Of a stretch of 64,000 nucleotides of DNA, positions 1-8,934 are shown in pieces. The notes beneath the pieces are model-generated. The model was not told where the DNA came from. It made no database searches and was given only the letters and a program-made list of their open reading frames with translations. The translations under genes were made by a program, and so were the position numbers. This stretch comes from Pseudomonas chlororaphis subsp. aurantiaca (GTDB lineage Bacteria; Pseudomonadota; Gammaproteobacteria; Pseudomonadales; Pseudomonadaceae): positions 868,001-932,000 of the forward strand of contig NZ_CP059162.1 in NCBI RefSeq assembly GCF_013466605.1, read 5' to 3'. Positions within the stretch are counted from its first letter, which is position 1. Each line of letters starts with the position of its first letter.

Positions 1-273
1 AAATACGGCAGCGGCGGCCTGATCCACGACAAGCAGTACATGCTGTCGCTGACCTGGAACGCTCCGCAGCAAGCCTTCGACGACCCGACCGACTTCTTCG
101 AAGCCAAGGGCGTGGACGCGGTGTACTTCCCGTTCCACAAGGCCAACCAGTTCCTCGGCATGCGCGGCCTGCCGACCTTCCTCTGTGTCGACGTGATGAA
201 GCGGCCGAACATCGAGGTCGATGTGCAGCGTTATGAAGAACACCTCAAGGCGGTGTTCAACCTCCCCGCGTAA
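1..273 (+). CDS. mdaB: MdaB-type NADPH:quinone reductase, 3' part only
   Basis: The reading frame is open from base 1, so the 5' part lies outside the window; the last 90 residues are present and end in TAA. They contain KYGSGGL near the start, a YMLSLTWNAP segment and HKANQFLGM, all characteristic of the flavodoxin-fold MdaB family (modulator of drug activity B). Members are FAD-dependent cytoplasmic quinone reductases that make two-electron reductions using NADPH and so limit redox cycling. A LysR-type gene follows 173 bases downstream on the same strand and may be its regulator, which is inference from position only. Confidence 0.85.
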   Translation, partial: KYGSGGLIHDKQYMLSLTWNAPQQAFDDPTDFFEAKGVDAVYFPFHKANQFLGMRGLPTFLCVDVMKRPNIEVDVQRYEEHLKAVFNLPA

Positions 274-315
274 ATCCGGCTACTATCGGTGGCGTGCCGC
301 GAACCCGATGCGGGA

Positions 316-421
316 CCTGTAGCCGCTGCCGCAGGCTGCGATCGCCACCGAAGGGGGCGCAAGGTCGTGAGATCGCTGAAGGCCTTCGGCCTTATCGCAG
401 CCTGCGACAGCGGCTACAGGG
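316..421. repeat. REP-type inverted repeat pair
   Basis: CCTGTAGCCGCTG at 316-328 is matched by its inverted copy CAGCGGCTACAGG at the other end, with inner GCAGGCTGCGATCG / TCGCAGCCTGCG arms. This is the palindromic intergenic repeat unit seen elsewhere in the window (2472, 8935, 11306). It fills most of the gap between mdaB and the LysR gene and may act as an mRNA 3'-end stabiliser or terminator. Confidence 0.8.
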
Positions 422-446
422 CGCCCAACCGAGATAGAGGACTTAC

Positions 447-1358
447 GTGAAAGCCAGATCCGACGAACTCCAGACCTTCGTCTGCGTCATCGAGTGCGGT
501 TCGATTTCCGCGGCGGCCGAGCAGGTCGGGCAGACGCCGTCGGCGGTCAGCCGCACCCTGTCGCGCCTGGAGGCCAAGCTCGATACCACGCTGATCAACC
601 GCACCACGCGGCGCATGGACTTGACCGAAGAGGGCAAGTACTTCTTCGAGCAGGCCAAGCTGATCCTCGACCAGATGGACGAGCTCGAAGAACGCCTGTC
701 GTCTCGCCAGCAGACGCCGTCCGGGCGCCTGCGGATCAACGCCGCTTCGCCGTTCATGCTGCACGCCATCGTGCCCTACATCGCCGAGTTCCGTAGCCTG
801 TACCCGGACATCCAGCTGGAGCTCAACAGCAACGACCTGATCATCGACCTGCTGGAACAGAGCACCGATATCGCGATCCGCATCGGCACCCTGGCGGACT
901 CGACCCTGCATGCGCGCTCGCTCGGTTGCAGCCCGCTGCATATCCTCGCCAGCCCCGCATACCTGAAGCAGCACGGCACACCCGGCACCGTGGCCGAGCT
1001 GAGCGAACATACCCTGCTGGGCTTCACCCAGACCGAAAGCCTCAACCACTGGCCGTTGCGCCATGTGCACGGCGACCGTTGGCCGATCCAGCCGGGCATC
1101 AGCGCCTCCAGCGGCGAGACGGTGCGCCACCTGGCGCTGGAAGGGCAGGGCATTGCCTGCCTGTCGCACTTCATGACCATCGACGACATCCGCGCCGGAC
1201 GCCTCACGCCGATCCTCGCCCAGTTCAACAGCGGCTATCGCCAGCCGATCAACGCCGTGTACTACCGCAACTCGCAACTAGCCCTGCGCATCCAGTGCTT
1301 CCTCGACTTTATCCAGGGCAAGCTGGCCGATTACGCCAATCCGCTGTTCGAAGGCTGA
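447..1358 (+). CDS. LysR family transcriptional regulator
   Basis: A 303-residue protein of normal LTTR length. Residues 3-62 form the winged helix-turn-helix (SAAAEQVGQTPSAVSRTLSRLE, quoted here only as the SAAAEQ...AVSRTLSRLE pattern), and residues about 90-300 form the periplasmic-binding-protein-like effector domain. The start is GTG at 447, chosen because GATAGAGG lies just upstream and the first residues KARSDELQTFV match the family's N-terminus. It lies between mdaB and an SDR gene, all on the plus strand, so control of a quinone-reductase/oxidoreductase neighbourhood is plausible. The inducer cannot be read from the sequence. Confidence 0.9.
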   Translation: MKARSDELQTFVCVIECGSISAAAEQVGQTPSAVSRTLSRLEAKLDTTLINRTTRRMDLTEEGKYFFEQAKLILDQMDELEERLSSRQQTPSGRLRINAASPFMLHAIVPYIAEFRSLYPDIQLELNSNDLIIDLLEQSTDIAIRIGTLADSTLHARSLGCSPLHILASPAYLKQHGTPGTVAELSEHTLLGFTQTESLNHWPLRHVHGDRWPIQPGISASSGETVRHLALEGQGIACLSHFMTIDDIRAGRLTPILAQFNSGYRQPINAVYYRNSQLALRIQCFLDFIQGKLADYANPLFEG

Positions 1359-1370
1359 GGCCTTTCTGCC

Positions 1371-1432
1371 GTAGGAGCCGGCTCGCCTTATACCGCCCGG
1401 GCAGGCGCCATCGCTGGCAAGCCGGCTCCTGC
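1371..1432. repeat. REP-type inverted repeat
   Basis: GTAGGAGCCGGCTCGC at 1371-1386 is mirrored by GCAAGCCGGCTCCTGC at 1417-1432. This is a second REP class (GTAGGAGC...GCTCCTAC), different from the CTGTAGCCGCTG class, and lies in the gap after the LysR gene. Confidence 0.75.
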
Positions 1433-1569
1433 AGCGGTCAATTCCCGTGGGAAGGCTGATCCCTGATTCGTGATCCCTGCGCAAGAGTGATTTGGGCCAG
1501 CCTGCCTGTTTCGGTAGGAGTCGCCCGCCGATACTGGCGCCATCACTTACCCACCCAGGGAGTTTCTCC

Positions 1570-2463
1570 ATGAATGTATTCGTTACCGGCGCCGCGGGTT
1601 TCATCGGCGGCTCCATCGCCACCGGCCTGGTCCAGGCCGGCCATCAAGTCACCGGCCTGGTGCGCAGCGCCGAACAGGCCGCCGAACTCAGCGCCCTGGG
1701 CATCAAGCCGGTGCTCGGCAGCCTGGACGACAGCGTCGTGCTGACCGAGCAGGCGCGTGCCGCCGACGCGGTGATCAACGCCGCCAGCAGCGACCATCGT
1801 GGCGCGGTGGAAGTCCTGCTCGCGGCCCTCAAGGGTTCGAACAAGGTCTTCCTGCACACCAGCGGTTCGAGCATCGTCGGCGATGCCTCGGGCGGCAAGG
1901 TCAGCGACGTCGTCTATCAGGAAAACAACCTGCCAGAGCCCACCGTCGACAAGGCCGCGCGCGTGGCCATCGACAACCTGGTGCTGGCCGCGGCCAAGGA
2001 CGGGGTGAACTCGGCGGTGCTCTGCAACACGCTGATCTACGGCCACAGCCTCGGCGTGAAACGCGACAGCGTGCAGCTGCCGCGACTGCTCAAGCAGGCG
2101 CGCAACAGTGGCGTGGTGCGGCATGTCGGGCCGGGGCAGAACATCTGGTCCAACGTGCATATCGAAGACGTGGTGGCGCTGTACCTGCTGGCGCTGACCC
2201 GCAACATCCCGGGCACCTTCTATTTCGTCGAAAGCGCTGAAGCCTCCTTCATCGACATGACCACCGCCATGGCCCAGGCCCTGCACCTCGGCGCGCCGCA
2301 GGACTGGCCGCTGGCCCAGGCCGAAGCCGAATGGGGCTATGAAATGGCCAACTACGGCCTGGGCTCCAACAGCCGCGTGCGGGGCAAGAACGCCCGCGAA
2401 CTGCTGGGCTGGGTGCCGCGGCGCACCTCGGTGCTGGAGTGGATTCGCCACGAGATGCTCTGA
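1570..2463 (+). CDS. NAD-dependent epimerase/dehydratase-like SDR protein
   Basis: The start at ATG 1570 is chosen over upstream in-frame codons because a CAGGGAG ribosome-binding site precedes it and the protein then opens directly with the nucleotide-binding strand MNVFVTGAAGFIGG, the GxxGxxG Rossmann fingerprint of extended SDRs. It is 297 residues long. Later landmarks are LHTSGSSIVG and NTLIYGHSLG in the catalytic half; a textbook YxxxK pair is not obvious, so it may belong to the atypical/NmrA-like branch. The substrate is unknown. It is probably cytoplasmic and stands alone between the LysR gene and ggt, with a terminator after it. Confidence 0.85.
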   Translation: MNVFVTGAAGFIGGSIATGLVQAGHQVTGLVRSAEQAAELSALGIKPVLGSLDDSVVLTEQARAADAVINAASSDHRGAVEVLLAALKGSNKVFLHTSGSSIVGDASGGKVSDVVYQENNLPEPTVDKAARVAIDNLVLAAAKDGVNSAVLCNTLIYGHSLGVKRDSVQLPRLLKQARNSGVVRHVGPGQNIWSNVHIEDVVALYLLALTRNIPGTFYFVESAEASFIDMTTAMAQALHLGAPQDWPLAQAEAEWGYEMANYGLGSNSRVRGKNARELLGWVPRRTSVLEWIRHEML

Positions 2464-2471
2464 CCCGCTAT

Positions 2472-2624
2472 CCCTGTAGCCGCTGTCGAGCGCCAGCGAG
2501 GCCGCGCTCGGCGGCGTAGCCGTCGTAAACCGGCTGGCGCGTTTTTCCAGGCAGTTCGCGGATTCAGGTTTTGCGGCAACTGCGTTGCCGATCGCAGCCT
2601 CGCCGGCTCGGCAGCAGCTACACA
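2472..2624. repeat. REP-type inverted repeat pair, diverged
   Basis: CCCTGTAGCCGCTGTCGAG begins the element and CGGCAGCAGCTACA ends it, with GATCGCAGCCTCGC inside the right arm. The two arms are further apart and less perfect than in the copies at 316 and 8935. Confidence 0.65.
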
Positions 2625-2669
2625 AACACGAGGGCGGCACGACAGCCATCCGGTTCGTCCTCTCGCCAG

Positions 2670-2697
2670 ACGGCCGCTTCAAGCGGCCGTTTTTATT
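2670..2697 (+). terminator. Rho-independent terminator
   Basis: ACGGCCGCTT-ca-AGCGGCCGT is a nine- to ten-pair GC-rich stem followed by TTTTTATTT. It separates the SDR gene from ggt. Confidence 0.85.
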
Positions 2698-2768
2698 TGC
2701 CGATTGCTCCGCCCCCGATCTTGCCCCTATCGTTCGACCTGCCAAAAAACAATAAAAGGACGGACCTT

Positions 2769-4436
2769 ATGCGCATTGTTCTGTTTAAGACCCTGGCTCT
2801 GACAGCGGCCATCGCCGCCAGCTCGCCGACCTACGCCGCGTTGCTGGAAGGTGGCGCGGTCGCCGCGCCGAACCAGTATGGCGCCGACGTCGCGGCACAG
2901 GTTCTCAAGAAGGGCGGCAACGCGGTGGACGCCGCGGTCGCCACCGCCTTCACCCTGGCGGTGACCTACCCCGAGGCCGGCAACATTGGCGGCGGCGGTT
3001 TCATGACCCTGTTCATCGACGGCAAACCCTACTTCCTCGACTACCGCGAAACCGCGCCCAAGGCCGCGACCCGCGATATGTACCTGAACGAAAAAGGCGA
3101 GGTCATCGAAAACCTCAGCCTGGTCGGCGCGCGCGCCGCGGGGGTGCCGGGCACGGTGATGGGCCTGTGGGAGGCGCACAAGAAGTTCGGCAAGCTGCCC
3201 TGGAGCGAGCTGATCACCCCGGCGGTGGGCTATGCGAAAAACGGCTTCAAGGTCGCCGACAAGCAGTACCAGTACCGCGAGGACGCGCTGAAGCTATTCA
3301 AGGACAGCACCAACTTCGGCGACTATTTCGGCAGCATGAAAGCCGGCGAAACCTTCCGCCAGCCAGAGCTGGCCGCGACCCTGGAGCGCATCGCCGACCA
3401 GGGCGTCAAGGAATTCTACGAAGGCAAGACCGCCGACCTGCTGGTGGCGCAGATGCAGGCCGACAAAGGCCTGATCACCAAGCAGGACCTGCAGGACTAC
3501 AAGGTTGCCTGGCGTGAGCCGCTGCAAGTCAACTGGCGCGGCAACACCCTGTACACCGCGCCGCCGCCCAGCTCCGGCGGTGTGGCCCTGGCACAGCTGA
3601 TGACCATCAAGGAAGAGCGCACGGCGGACTTCAAGGGCGTCGAGCTGAACTCGGCCAAGTACATCCACCTGCTGGCGGAAATCGAAAAGCGCGTGTTCGC
3701 CGACCGCGCCGATTACCTCGGCGACCCGGCGTTCTCCGATGTGCCGGTCAAGCAACTGACCGATCCGGCCTACCTGAAAAAACGCGCCGCCGAGATCAAC
3801 CCGACGGCCATCTCGCCCACCGAAAAAGTCCGTCCGGGCCTGGAGCGGCACCAGACCACCCACTTCTCCATCGTCGATGCCGACGGCAATGCGGTGAGCA
3901 ATACCTACACCCTCAACTGGGACTACGGCAGCGGCGTGGTGGTCAAGGGCGCGGGGTTCCTGCTCAACGACGAAATGGACGACTTCAGCGCCAAGCCCGG
4001 GGTGGCCAACGCCTTTGGCGTGGTCGGCGGCGACGCCAACGCCATCGCGCCGGGCAAGCGCATGCTGTCGTCCATGAGCCCGAGCCTGGTGACCCGCGAC
4101 GGCAAGGTCACCCTGGTGCTGGGCACGCCGGGCGGGTCGCGGATCTTCACCTCGATCTTCCAGGTGCTGAACAACCTCTACGACTTCAACCTGCCGCTGG
4201 AAAAAGCCGTGGCCGCGCAGCGCGTGCATCACCAGTTGCTGCCCAAGGACACCCTTTACTACGACGCCTACGCGCCGCTCAGCGGCAAGGTCGCCGACGA
4301 GCTGAAAGCCATGGGCTACACCCTGGAAGACCAGGGCTGGGAGATGGGCGATATCCAGGCGATCCGGGTCACCGGCAGCCAGTTGGAAACGGCTTCCGAC
4401 CCACGCGGACGTGGCGTGGGCAAAGTCGTCAAATAA
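2769..4436 (+). CDS. ggt: Periplasmic gamma-glutamyltransferase
   Basis: A 555-residue N-terminal-nucleophile hydrolase precursor that cleaves gamma-glutamyl bonds of glutathione and related peptides, or transfers the glutamyl group. ATG 2769 is chosen because it has AAAGGACGG upstream and opens a signal peptide (MRIVLFKTLALTAAIAAS, cleavage likely after TYA at about residue 23). The conserved GGNAVDAAVATAF and the autoprocessing site are present: the nucleophile is the first Thr of TTHFS (Thr363), which becomes the N-terminus of the small subunit, and the SMSPS oxyanion loop follows. Length and motifs are normal for the family. It is monocistronic between a terminator and a REP element. Confidence 0.95.
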   Translation: MRIVLFKTLALTAAIAASSPTYAALLEGGAVAAPNQYGADVAAQVLKKGGNAVDAAVATAFTLAVTYPEAGNIGGGGFMTLFIDGKPYFLDYRETAPKAATRDMYLNEKGEVIENLSLVGARAAGVPGTVMGLWEAHKKFGKLPWSELITPAVGYAKNGFKVADKQYQYREDALKLFKDSTNFGDYFGSMKAGETFRQPELAATLERIADQGVKEFYEGKTADLLVAQMQADKGLITKQDLQDYKVAWREPLQVNWRGNTLYTAPPPSSGGVALAQLMTIKEERTADFKGVELNSAKYIHLLAEIEKRVFADRADYLGDPAFSDVPVKQLTDPAYLKKRAAEINPTAISPTEKVRPGLERHQTTHFSIVDADGNAVSNTYTLNWDYGSGVVVKGAGFLLNDEMDDFSAKPGVANAFGVVGGDANAIAPGKRMLSSMSPSLVTRDGKVTLVLGTPGGSRIFTSIFQVLNNLYDFNLPLEKAVAAQRVHHQLLPKDTLYYDAYAPLSGKVADELKAMGYTLEDQGWEMGDIQAIRVTGSQLETASDPRGRGVGKVVK

Positions 4437-4454
4437 CCCGTCGATCACGAGCAA

Positions 4455-4546
4455 GCTTCTGTAGGAGCGAAGCTTGCTCGCGATTATCGGGCCCCCGCGG
4501 TGGGTCAGAAACGACGTCATCGCGGGCAAGCCTCGCTCCTACAGAA
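4455..4546. repeat. REP-type inverted repeat
   Basis: CTTCTGTAGGAGCGAAGCTT at the left is mirrored by AAGCCTCGCTCCTACAGAAAG at the right (GTAGGAGCG class). It lies directly after ggt. Confidence 0.8.
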
Positions 4547-4644
4547 AGAAGCAGGCTTCCGCTACAGCGGATGAAAATACCCCTCGCCGATTTTCATTAT
4601 TCGCGACACGGCATATCCGTCCGCGACAAAGCTTGTCTCTGTGC

Positions 4645-4703
4645 GAAAGTTACTTTCATGTGGTTTGAAAATCAGGTCACGAAATGATTTATGAATTTCA
4701 TAA
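4645..4703. promoter_or_regulatory. Two palindromes upstream of the GntP operon, candidate RpiR operators
   Basis: GAAAGT-T-ACTTTC (4645-4657) and TTATGAA-T-TTCATAA (4689-4703) are perfect inverted repeats with one-base spacers, 35 and 81 bases upstream of the permease start. The second gene of the operon encodes an RpiR-family regulator, and regulators of this type bind short palindromes of this size. Assignment to that regulator is inference; the symmetry is directly visible. Confidence 0.5.
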
Positions 4704-4737
4704 GCATTCGACGTGACCCTTTTTCGAGGAGTACCGC

Positions 4738-6087
4738 ATGACACCTGCATCGGGCTACTGGCTGCTGGGCTATGCCGCCATCGCCATCATCGCGCTGATC
4801 GTCCTGATCGCGCGTTACCGGATCAACCCGTTCATTGTCATCACCCTGGTCTCGGTGGGCCTGGCGCTGATGGCCGGGATGCCGCCGTCCGGCGTGATCG
4901 GGGCCTATGAGGCGGGGGTCGGCAAGACCCTTGGGCACATCGCCCTGGTGGTGGCCCTGGGCACCATGCTCGGCAAGATGATGGCCGAGTCCGGCGGCGC
5001 GGAGCAGGTGGCGCGGACCCTGATCGACCGTTTCGGCGAGCGCAATGCGCACTGGGCGATGGTCTGCATTGCCTTCCTGGTGGGCCTGCCGCTGTTCTTC
5101 GAGGTCGGCTTCGTGTTGCTGGTGCCGATCGCCTTCACCGTGGCGAAGCGTGTCGGTGTGTCGATCCTGATGGTCGGCCTGCCGATGGTCGCCGGCCTGT
5201 CGGTGGTGCATGCCCTGGTGCCGCCGCACCCGGCGGCGATGCTGGCGGTGCAGGCCTATCAGGCGTCGGTGGGGCAGACCCTGCTGTACGCGATCCTGAT
5301 CGGCATTCCCACGGCGATCATCGCCGGCCCCGTGTACGCCAAATTCATCGTGCCGCGCATCCAGCTGCCGGCGGAAAACCCGCTGGCGCGCCAGTTCATC
5401 GACCGTGAGCCACGCGCCCGCCTGCCCAGTTTCTCGATCACCATGGCCACCATCCTGTTGCCGGTGGTGCTGATGCTGATCGGCGGCTGGGCCAACCTGA
5501 TTTCCACCCCGGGCAGCGGCCTCAACCAGTTCCTGCTGCTTATCGGCAACTCGGTGATCGCGCTGTTGCTGGCGACCCTGCTGAGCTTCTGGACCCTCGG
5601 CCTGGCCCAGGGCTTCAACCGCGAGTCGATCCTCAGGTTCACCAACGAATGCCTGGCGCCGACCGCCAGCATCACCCTGCTGGTGGGCGCCGGTGGCGGC
5701 CTCAACCGGATCCTGGTGGACGCCGGGGTCACCGACCAGATCGTCGGCCTGGCCCATGAATTCCAGCTGTCGCCGCTGCTGATGGGCTGGCTGTTCGCCG
5801 CGCTGATGCGCATCGCCACCGGCTCGGCCACCGTGGCCATGACCACCGCCTCGGGCGTGGTGGCGCCGGTGGCCATCGGCCTGGGGTATCCCCACCCGGA
5901 ACTGCTGGTGCTGGCCACCGGCGCCGGCTCGGTGATCTTCTCCCACGTCAACGACGGCGGCTTTTGGCTGATCAAGGAATACTTCAATATGACCGTGTCC
6001 CAGACCTTCAAGACCTGGACGGTGCTGGAGACCCTGATCTCGGTGGTCGCCTTCGCCCTGACCGCCGGTCTTGCCCAACTGCTTTGA
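4738..6087 (+). CDS. GntP family permease
   Basis: A 449-residue inner-membrane protein with about 12 hydrophobic segments and GntP-family landmarks such as GMPPSGVIGAYEAGVGKTLG near residue 45 (permease loop) and SVIFSHVNDGGFWL near the C-terminus. ATG 4738 follows a CGAGGAG ribosome-binding site. GntP permeases are proton symporters for gluconate-type acids, but here the gene is followed by an RpiR regulator and a D-aminoacylase, so the more likely cargo is an N-acyl-D-amino acid or related D-amino-acid derivative (inference from context). Confidence 0.9.
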   Translation: MTPASGYWLLGYAAIAIIALIVLIARYRINPFIVITLVSVGLALMAGMPPSGVIGAYEAGVGKTLGHIALVVALGTMLGKMMAESGGAEQVARTLIDRFGERNAHWAMVCIAFLVGLPLFFEVGFVLLVPIAFTVAKRVGVSILMVGLPMVAGLSVVHALVPPHPAAMLAVQAYQASVGQTLLYAILIGIPTAIIAGPVYAKFIVPRIQLPAENPLARQFIDREPRARLPSFSITMATILLPVVLMLIGGWANLISTPGSGLNQFLLLIGNSVIALLLATLLSFWTLGLAQGFNRESILRFTNECLAPTASITLLVGAGGGLNRILVDAGVTDQIVGLAHEFQLSPLLMGWLFAALMRIATGSATVAMTTASGVVAPVAIGLGYPHPELLVLATGAGSVIFSHVNDGGFWLIKEYFNMTVSQTFKTWTVLETLISVVAFALTAGLAQLL

Positions 6088-6102
6088 GCCCAGGTGCCGT
6101 CC

Positions 6103-6963
6103 ATGGACATCCTCTACCAGATCCGTTCCCGCCAGGATTCCTTCAGCGCCGGCGAAGGCCGCATCGCCCGCTTGATGCTGGATGACGTCGGCTTCGCTGC
6201 CTCGGCCAGCCTCGAAGAGCTGGCGCAGCAGGCGCAAGTCAGCGCTGCCACCCTGTCGCGTTTTGCCCGCAGCGTGGGCTGTCGCGACCTGCGCGACCTG
6301 CGCCTGCAACTGGCCCAGGCCAGCGGCGTCGGCAGCCGTTTTCTCGACCCGGCGGATGCGCCGGAGCAGTCGGGCTTCTACCGGCAGATCGTCGGCGATA
6401 TCGAGTCGACCCTGCACCAGCACCTGGCGGGGTTCGACGAGTCGCGTTTTCGCGACGCGGTGCGCCTGCTGGGCAAGGCGCAGATGATTCACACCTTCGG
6501 CATGGGCGGCTGTTCCACCTTGTGCAGCGACGAATTGCAGGTGCGCCTGGTGCGCCTCGGCTACCCCATCGCCGCCTGCCACGACCCGGTGATGATGCGG
6601 GTGACCGCCGCGGCTTTGGGCCCGCAACACGCGCTGATCGCCTGCTCCCTGACCGGCATCACCCCCGAATTGCTGGAGACTGTCGAACTGGCCCGCAGCT
6701 ACGGCGCCAGCGTGCTTGCCATCACCCTGGCCGACTCGCCGCTGGCGCAACTGGCGGACGTGCTGCTGCCGCTGCAAAGCGCCGAGACCTCCTTTATCTA
6801 CAAACCCACGGCCGCGCGCTACGGCATGCTGCTGGCCATCGACGTGCTGGCCACCGAGCTGGCGCTGGCTCTGCCCGAAGACAACCAGGAACGCCTGCGC
6901 CGGATCAAACTGGCCCTGGACGATTACCGCGGCGGCGACGATTGCCTGCCGCTGGGAGACTGA
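6103..6963 (+). CDS. RpiR/MurR family regulator with SIS domain
   Basis: A 286-residue protein: N-terminal HTH_6 domain (residues 1-77, with AQVSAATLSRFARSVG as recognition region) followed by a SIS sugar-isomerase-like sensor domain (about 115-260). Either GTG 6094 or ATG 6103 could start it; ATG is preferred because CAGGTG sits at normal spacing before it. It lies 15 bases after the permease and is separated from the aminoacylase by one base, so the three genes form one operon. The sensor normally binds a phosphorylated sugar, so an amino-sugar-like or acylated amino-acid ligand is possible. It probably acts on the palindromes upstream of the permease. Confidence 0.88.
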   Translation: MDILYQIRSRQDSFSAGEGRIARLMLDDVGFAASASLEELAQQAQVSAATLSRFARSVGCRDLRDLRLQLAQASGVGSRFLDPADAPEQSGFYRQIVGDIESTLHQHLAGFDESRFRDAVRLLGKAQMIHTFGMGGCSTLCSDELQVRLVRLGYPIAACHDPVMMRVTAAALGPQHALIACSLTGITPELLETVELARSYGASVLAITLADSPLAQLADVLLPLQSAETSFIYKPTAARYGMLLAIDVLATELALALPEDNQERLRRIKLALDDYRGGDDCLPLGD

Positions 6964-6964
6964 C

Positions 6965-8425
6965 ATGCTTTACGACACCCTGATCCGCAACGCCCTGGTG
7001 ATCGACGGCAGCGACCGTCCGGGTTACCCCGCGGATGTCGCCCTGCTCGATGGCCGCATCGCCCGCATCGGCGATCTGCAAGGCGCCCGCGCCGCCGAAG
7101 AAGTCGACGCCAACGGGCAGGTGCTGGCGCCCGGTTTTATCGACGTGCACACCCACGACGACACCGTGGTGATCCGCCAGCCGCAGATGCTGCCCAAGCT
7201 CAGCCAGGGCGTGACCACGGTGATCGTCGGCAACTGCGGCATCAGCGCCTCGCCGGTGAGTTTGCGCGCCGATCCACCGGACCCGATGAACCTGCTGGGC
7301 AGCCAGGCGGCCTTCGTCTACCCGCGTTTTCGCGACTACCGCGACGCGGTGGACGCCGCGCAACCGGCGGTCAACGTGGCGGCGCTGATCGGCCACACGG
7401 CGCTGCGCAGCAACCACCTGGACGACCTGTATCGCACCGCCACGGCCGAGGAAATCGCCGCCATGCGCGAGCAACTGCGCGCCAGCCTGGAAGATGGCGC
7501 CCTCGGCTTATCCACTGGCCTGGCCTACGCCAGCGCCTTCTCGGCGGAGACCGACGAGGTGCTGCAACTGGCCGAGGAACTGAGCGCCTTCGGCGCGGTG
7601 TACACCACCCACCTGCGCAGCGAATTCGAGCCGGTGCTGGAGGCCATGGACGAAGCCTTCCTGATCGGTCGCCACGCCAAGGCCCCGGTAATCATTTCCC
7701 ACCTCAAATGCGCAGGGGCGGGTAACTGGGGGCGCAGCCCGCAGTTGCTGGCGTCCCTGGAACAGGCGGCGAAGGACCATCCGGTGGGCTGCGACTGCTA
7801 CCCCTACGCGGCCAGTTCCTCGACCCTCGACCTCAAGCAGGTCACCGACGCCTTTCGCATCACCATCACCTGGTCCACCCCGCACCCGGAACTCGGGGGC
7901 CGCGACCTGATGGACATTGCCGCCGAGTGGGGCACGACCCTGCTGGACGCCGCGCGGCGCCTGCAACCGGCTGGCGCGGTGTACTACGGCATGGACGAGG
8001 CCGATGTGCGGCGCATCCTTTCCCATCCGCTGTCGATGATCGGTTCCGACGGCCTGCCGGAAGACCCGTTCCCCCATCCACGGCTGTGGGGCGCCTTCCC
8101 GCGGGTGCTCGGGCACTTCAGCCGCGACCTCGGCCTGTTCCCGCTGCACACCGCGGTGCACAAGATGACCGGCCTGTCGGCGGTGCGCTTCGGCCTCAAG
8201 CAGCGCGGCGAAATCCGCGAAGGGCACTGGGCCGACCTGGTGCTGTTCGACCCGGCGCGGGTCCGCGACGTCGCCGACTTCAAAAGCCCGCAACAGGCGG
8301 CCGAAGGGATCGAGGGCGTGTGGGTCAACGGCGTGCGCAGCTATGCCGAAGGCCAGGCCAACGGCCGCAGGCAAGGGCGCTTCCTGGCGCGGGAAGGGGA
8401 TTTGCGCGAAGGGTTCAACGGCTGA
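6965..8425 (+). CDS. N-acyl-D-amino-acid deacylase (D-aminoacylase family)
   Basis: A 486-residue amidohydrolase-superfamily protein. ATG 6965 begins one base after the stop of the RpiR gene, with CTGGGAGAC as ribosome-binding site. The metal-site pattern GFIDVHTHDD lies near residue 60, GNCGIS supplies the family's metal-ligand cysteine, and ISHLKCAG and DGLPEDPFPHPR follow in the barrel. The family hydrolyses N-acyl-D-amino acids to a free D-amino acid plus a carboxylate in the cytoplasm. Together with the GntP permease it suggests uptake and deacylation of an acylated D-amino acid. The exact acyl and amino-acid preference cannot be deduced. Confidence 0.9.
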   Translation: MLYDTLIRNALVIDGSDRPGYPADVALLDGRIARIGDLQGARAAEEVDANGQVLAPGFIDVHTHDDTVVIRQPQMLPKLSQGVTTVIVGNCGISASPVSLRADPPDPMNLLGSQAAFVYPRFRDYRDAVDAAQPAVNVAALIGHTALRSNHLDDLYRTATAEEIAAMREQLRASLEDGALGLSTGLAYASAFSAETDEVLQLAEELSAFGAVYTTHLRSEFEPVLEAMDEAFLIGRHAKAPVIISHLKCAGAGNWGRSPQLLASLEQAAKDHPVGCDCYPYAASSSTLDLKQVTDAFRITITWSTPHPELGGRDLMDIAAEWGTTLLDAARRLQPAGAVYYGMDEADVRRILSHPLSMIGSDGLPEDPFPHPRLWGAFPRVLGHFSRDLGLFPLHTAVHKMTGLSAVRFGLKQRGEIREGHWADLVLFDPARVRDVADFKSPQQAAEGIEGVWVNGVRSYAEGQANGRRQGRFLAREGDLREGFNG

Positions 8426-8556
8426 AGGCGCGCGGCGCCGAATAGGTGAACGCCGTCACAGTGATGGCCTGATGATATTAAAGAAAGCCTTGGTCGAGCC
8501 GAAGTGCTGACATCCACCTGCTATACCGTGGACATCTTTCATCAGGGAGTCGCGCA

Positions 8557-8925
8557 ATGAGCTTTGGCAAAACCACCCCCATCCTGCGGATCTTCGACGA
8601 GGCCAAGGCACGGGAGTTTTATATCGACTTCCTGGGCTTCACGCTCGACTGGCAGCACCGCTTCGAAGACAACTTCCCGTTGTATATGCAGGTGTCGCGC
8701 GGGGAGTGTGTGCTGCACCTGTCGGAGCACCATGGCGACAGCACGCCGGGCTCGGCGTTGCGCATCGAGACCGACGAGCTGGAGGTCTTCCAGCAGCAGT
8801 TGCTGGCCAAGGATTACCGCTTCGCCCACCCGCAGATCCAGGCCATGCCCTGGGGCAGCCAGGACATGACGGTGCTCGATCCGTTCGGTAACCGGTTGGT
8901 GTTCACCAACGCCATTTGCGTCTGA
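8557..8925 (+). CDS. Glyoxalase/bleomycin-resistance superfamily protein
   Basis: A 122-residue single VOC-fold protein. It opens with the typical first beta strand after TPILRIFDEAKAREFY and shows the paired halves ending in DPFGNRLVF, the signature of bleomycin-resistance-like VOC proteins. ATG 8557 follows CATCAGGGAGTC. Members bind or modify small molecules. Not all metal ligands of true glyoxalase I are evident, so an enzyme activity should not be assumed. It appears monocistronic, ending beside a REP element. Confidence 0.85.
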   Translation: MSFGKTTPILRIFDEAKAREFYIDFLGFTLDWQHRFEDNFPLYMQVSRGECVLHLSEHHGDSTPGSALRIETDELEVFQQQLLAKDYRFAHPQIQAMPWGSQDMTVLDPFGNRLVFTNAICV

Positions 8926-8934
8926 ACCTGCACC

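Noticed and set aside
2571..2768. An N-terminal extension of the gamma-glutamyltransferase frame
   Set aside because: It would read through a REP element and the terminator at 2670, and would bury the signal peptide that begins at ATG 2769.
4672..6966. A 764-codon minus-strand frame opposite the GntP/RpiR genes
   Set aside because: The product is extremely Gln/His-rich and runs across two genuine genes and their spacer.
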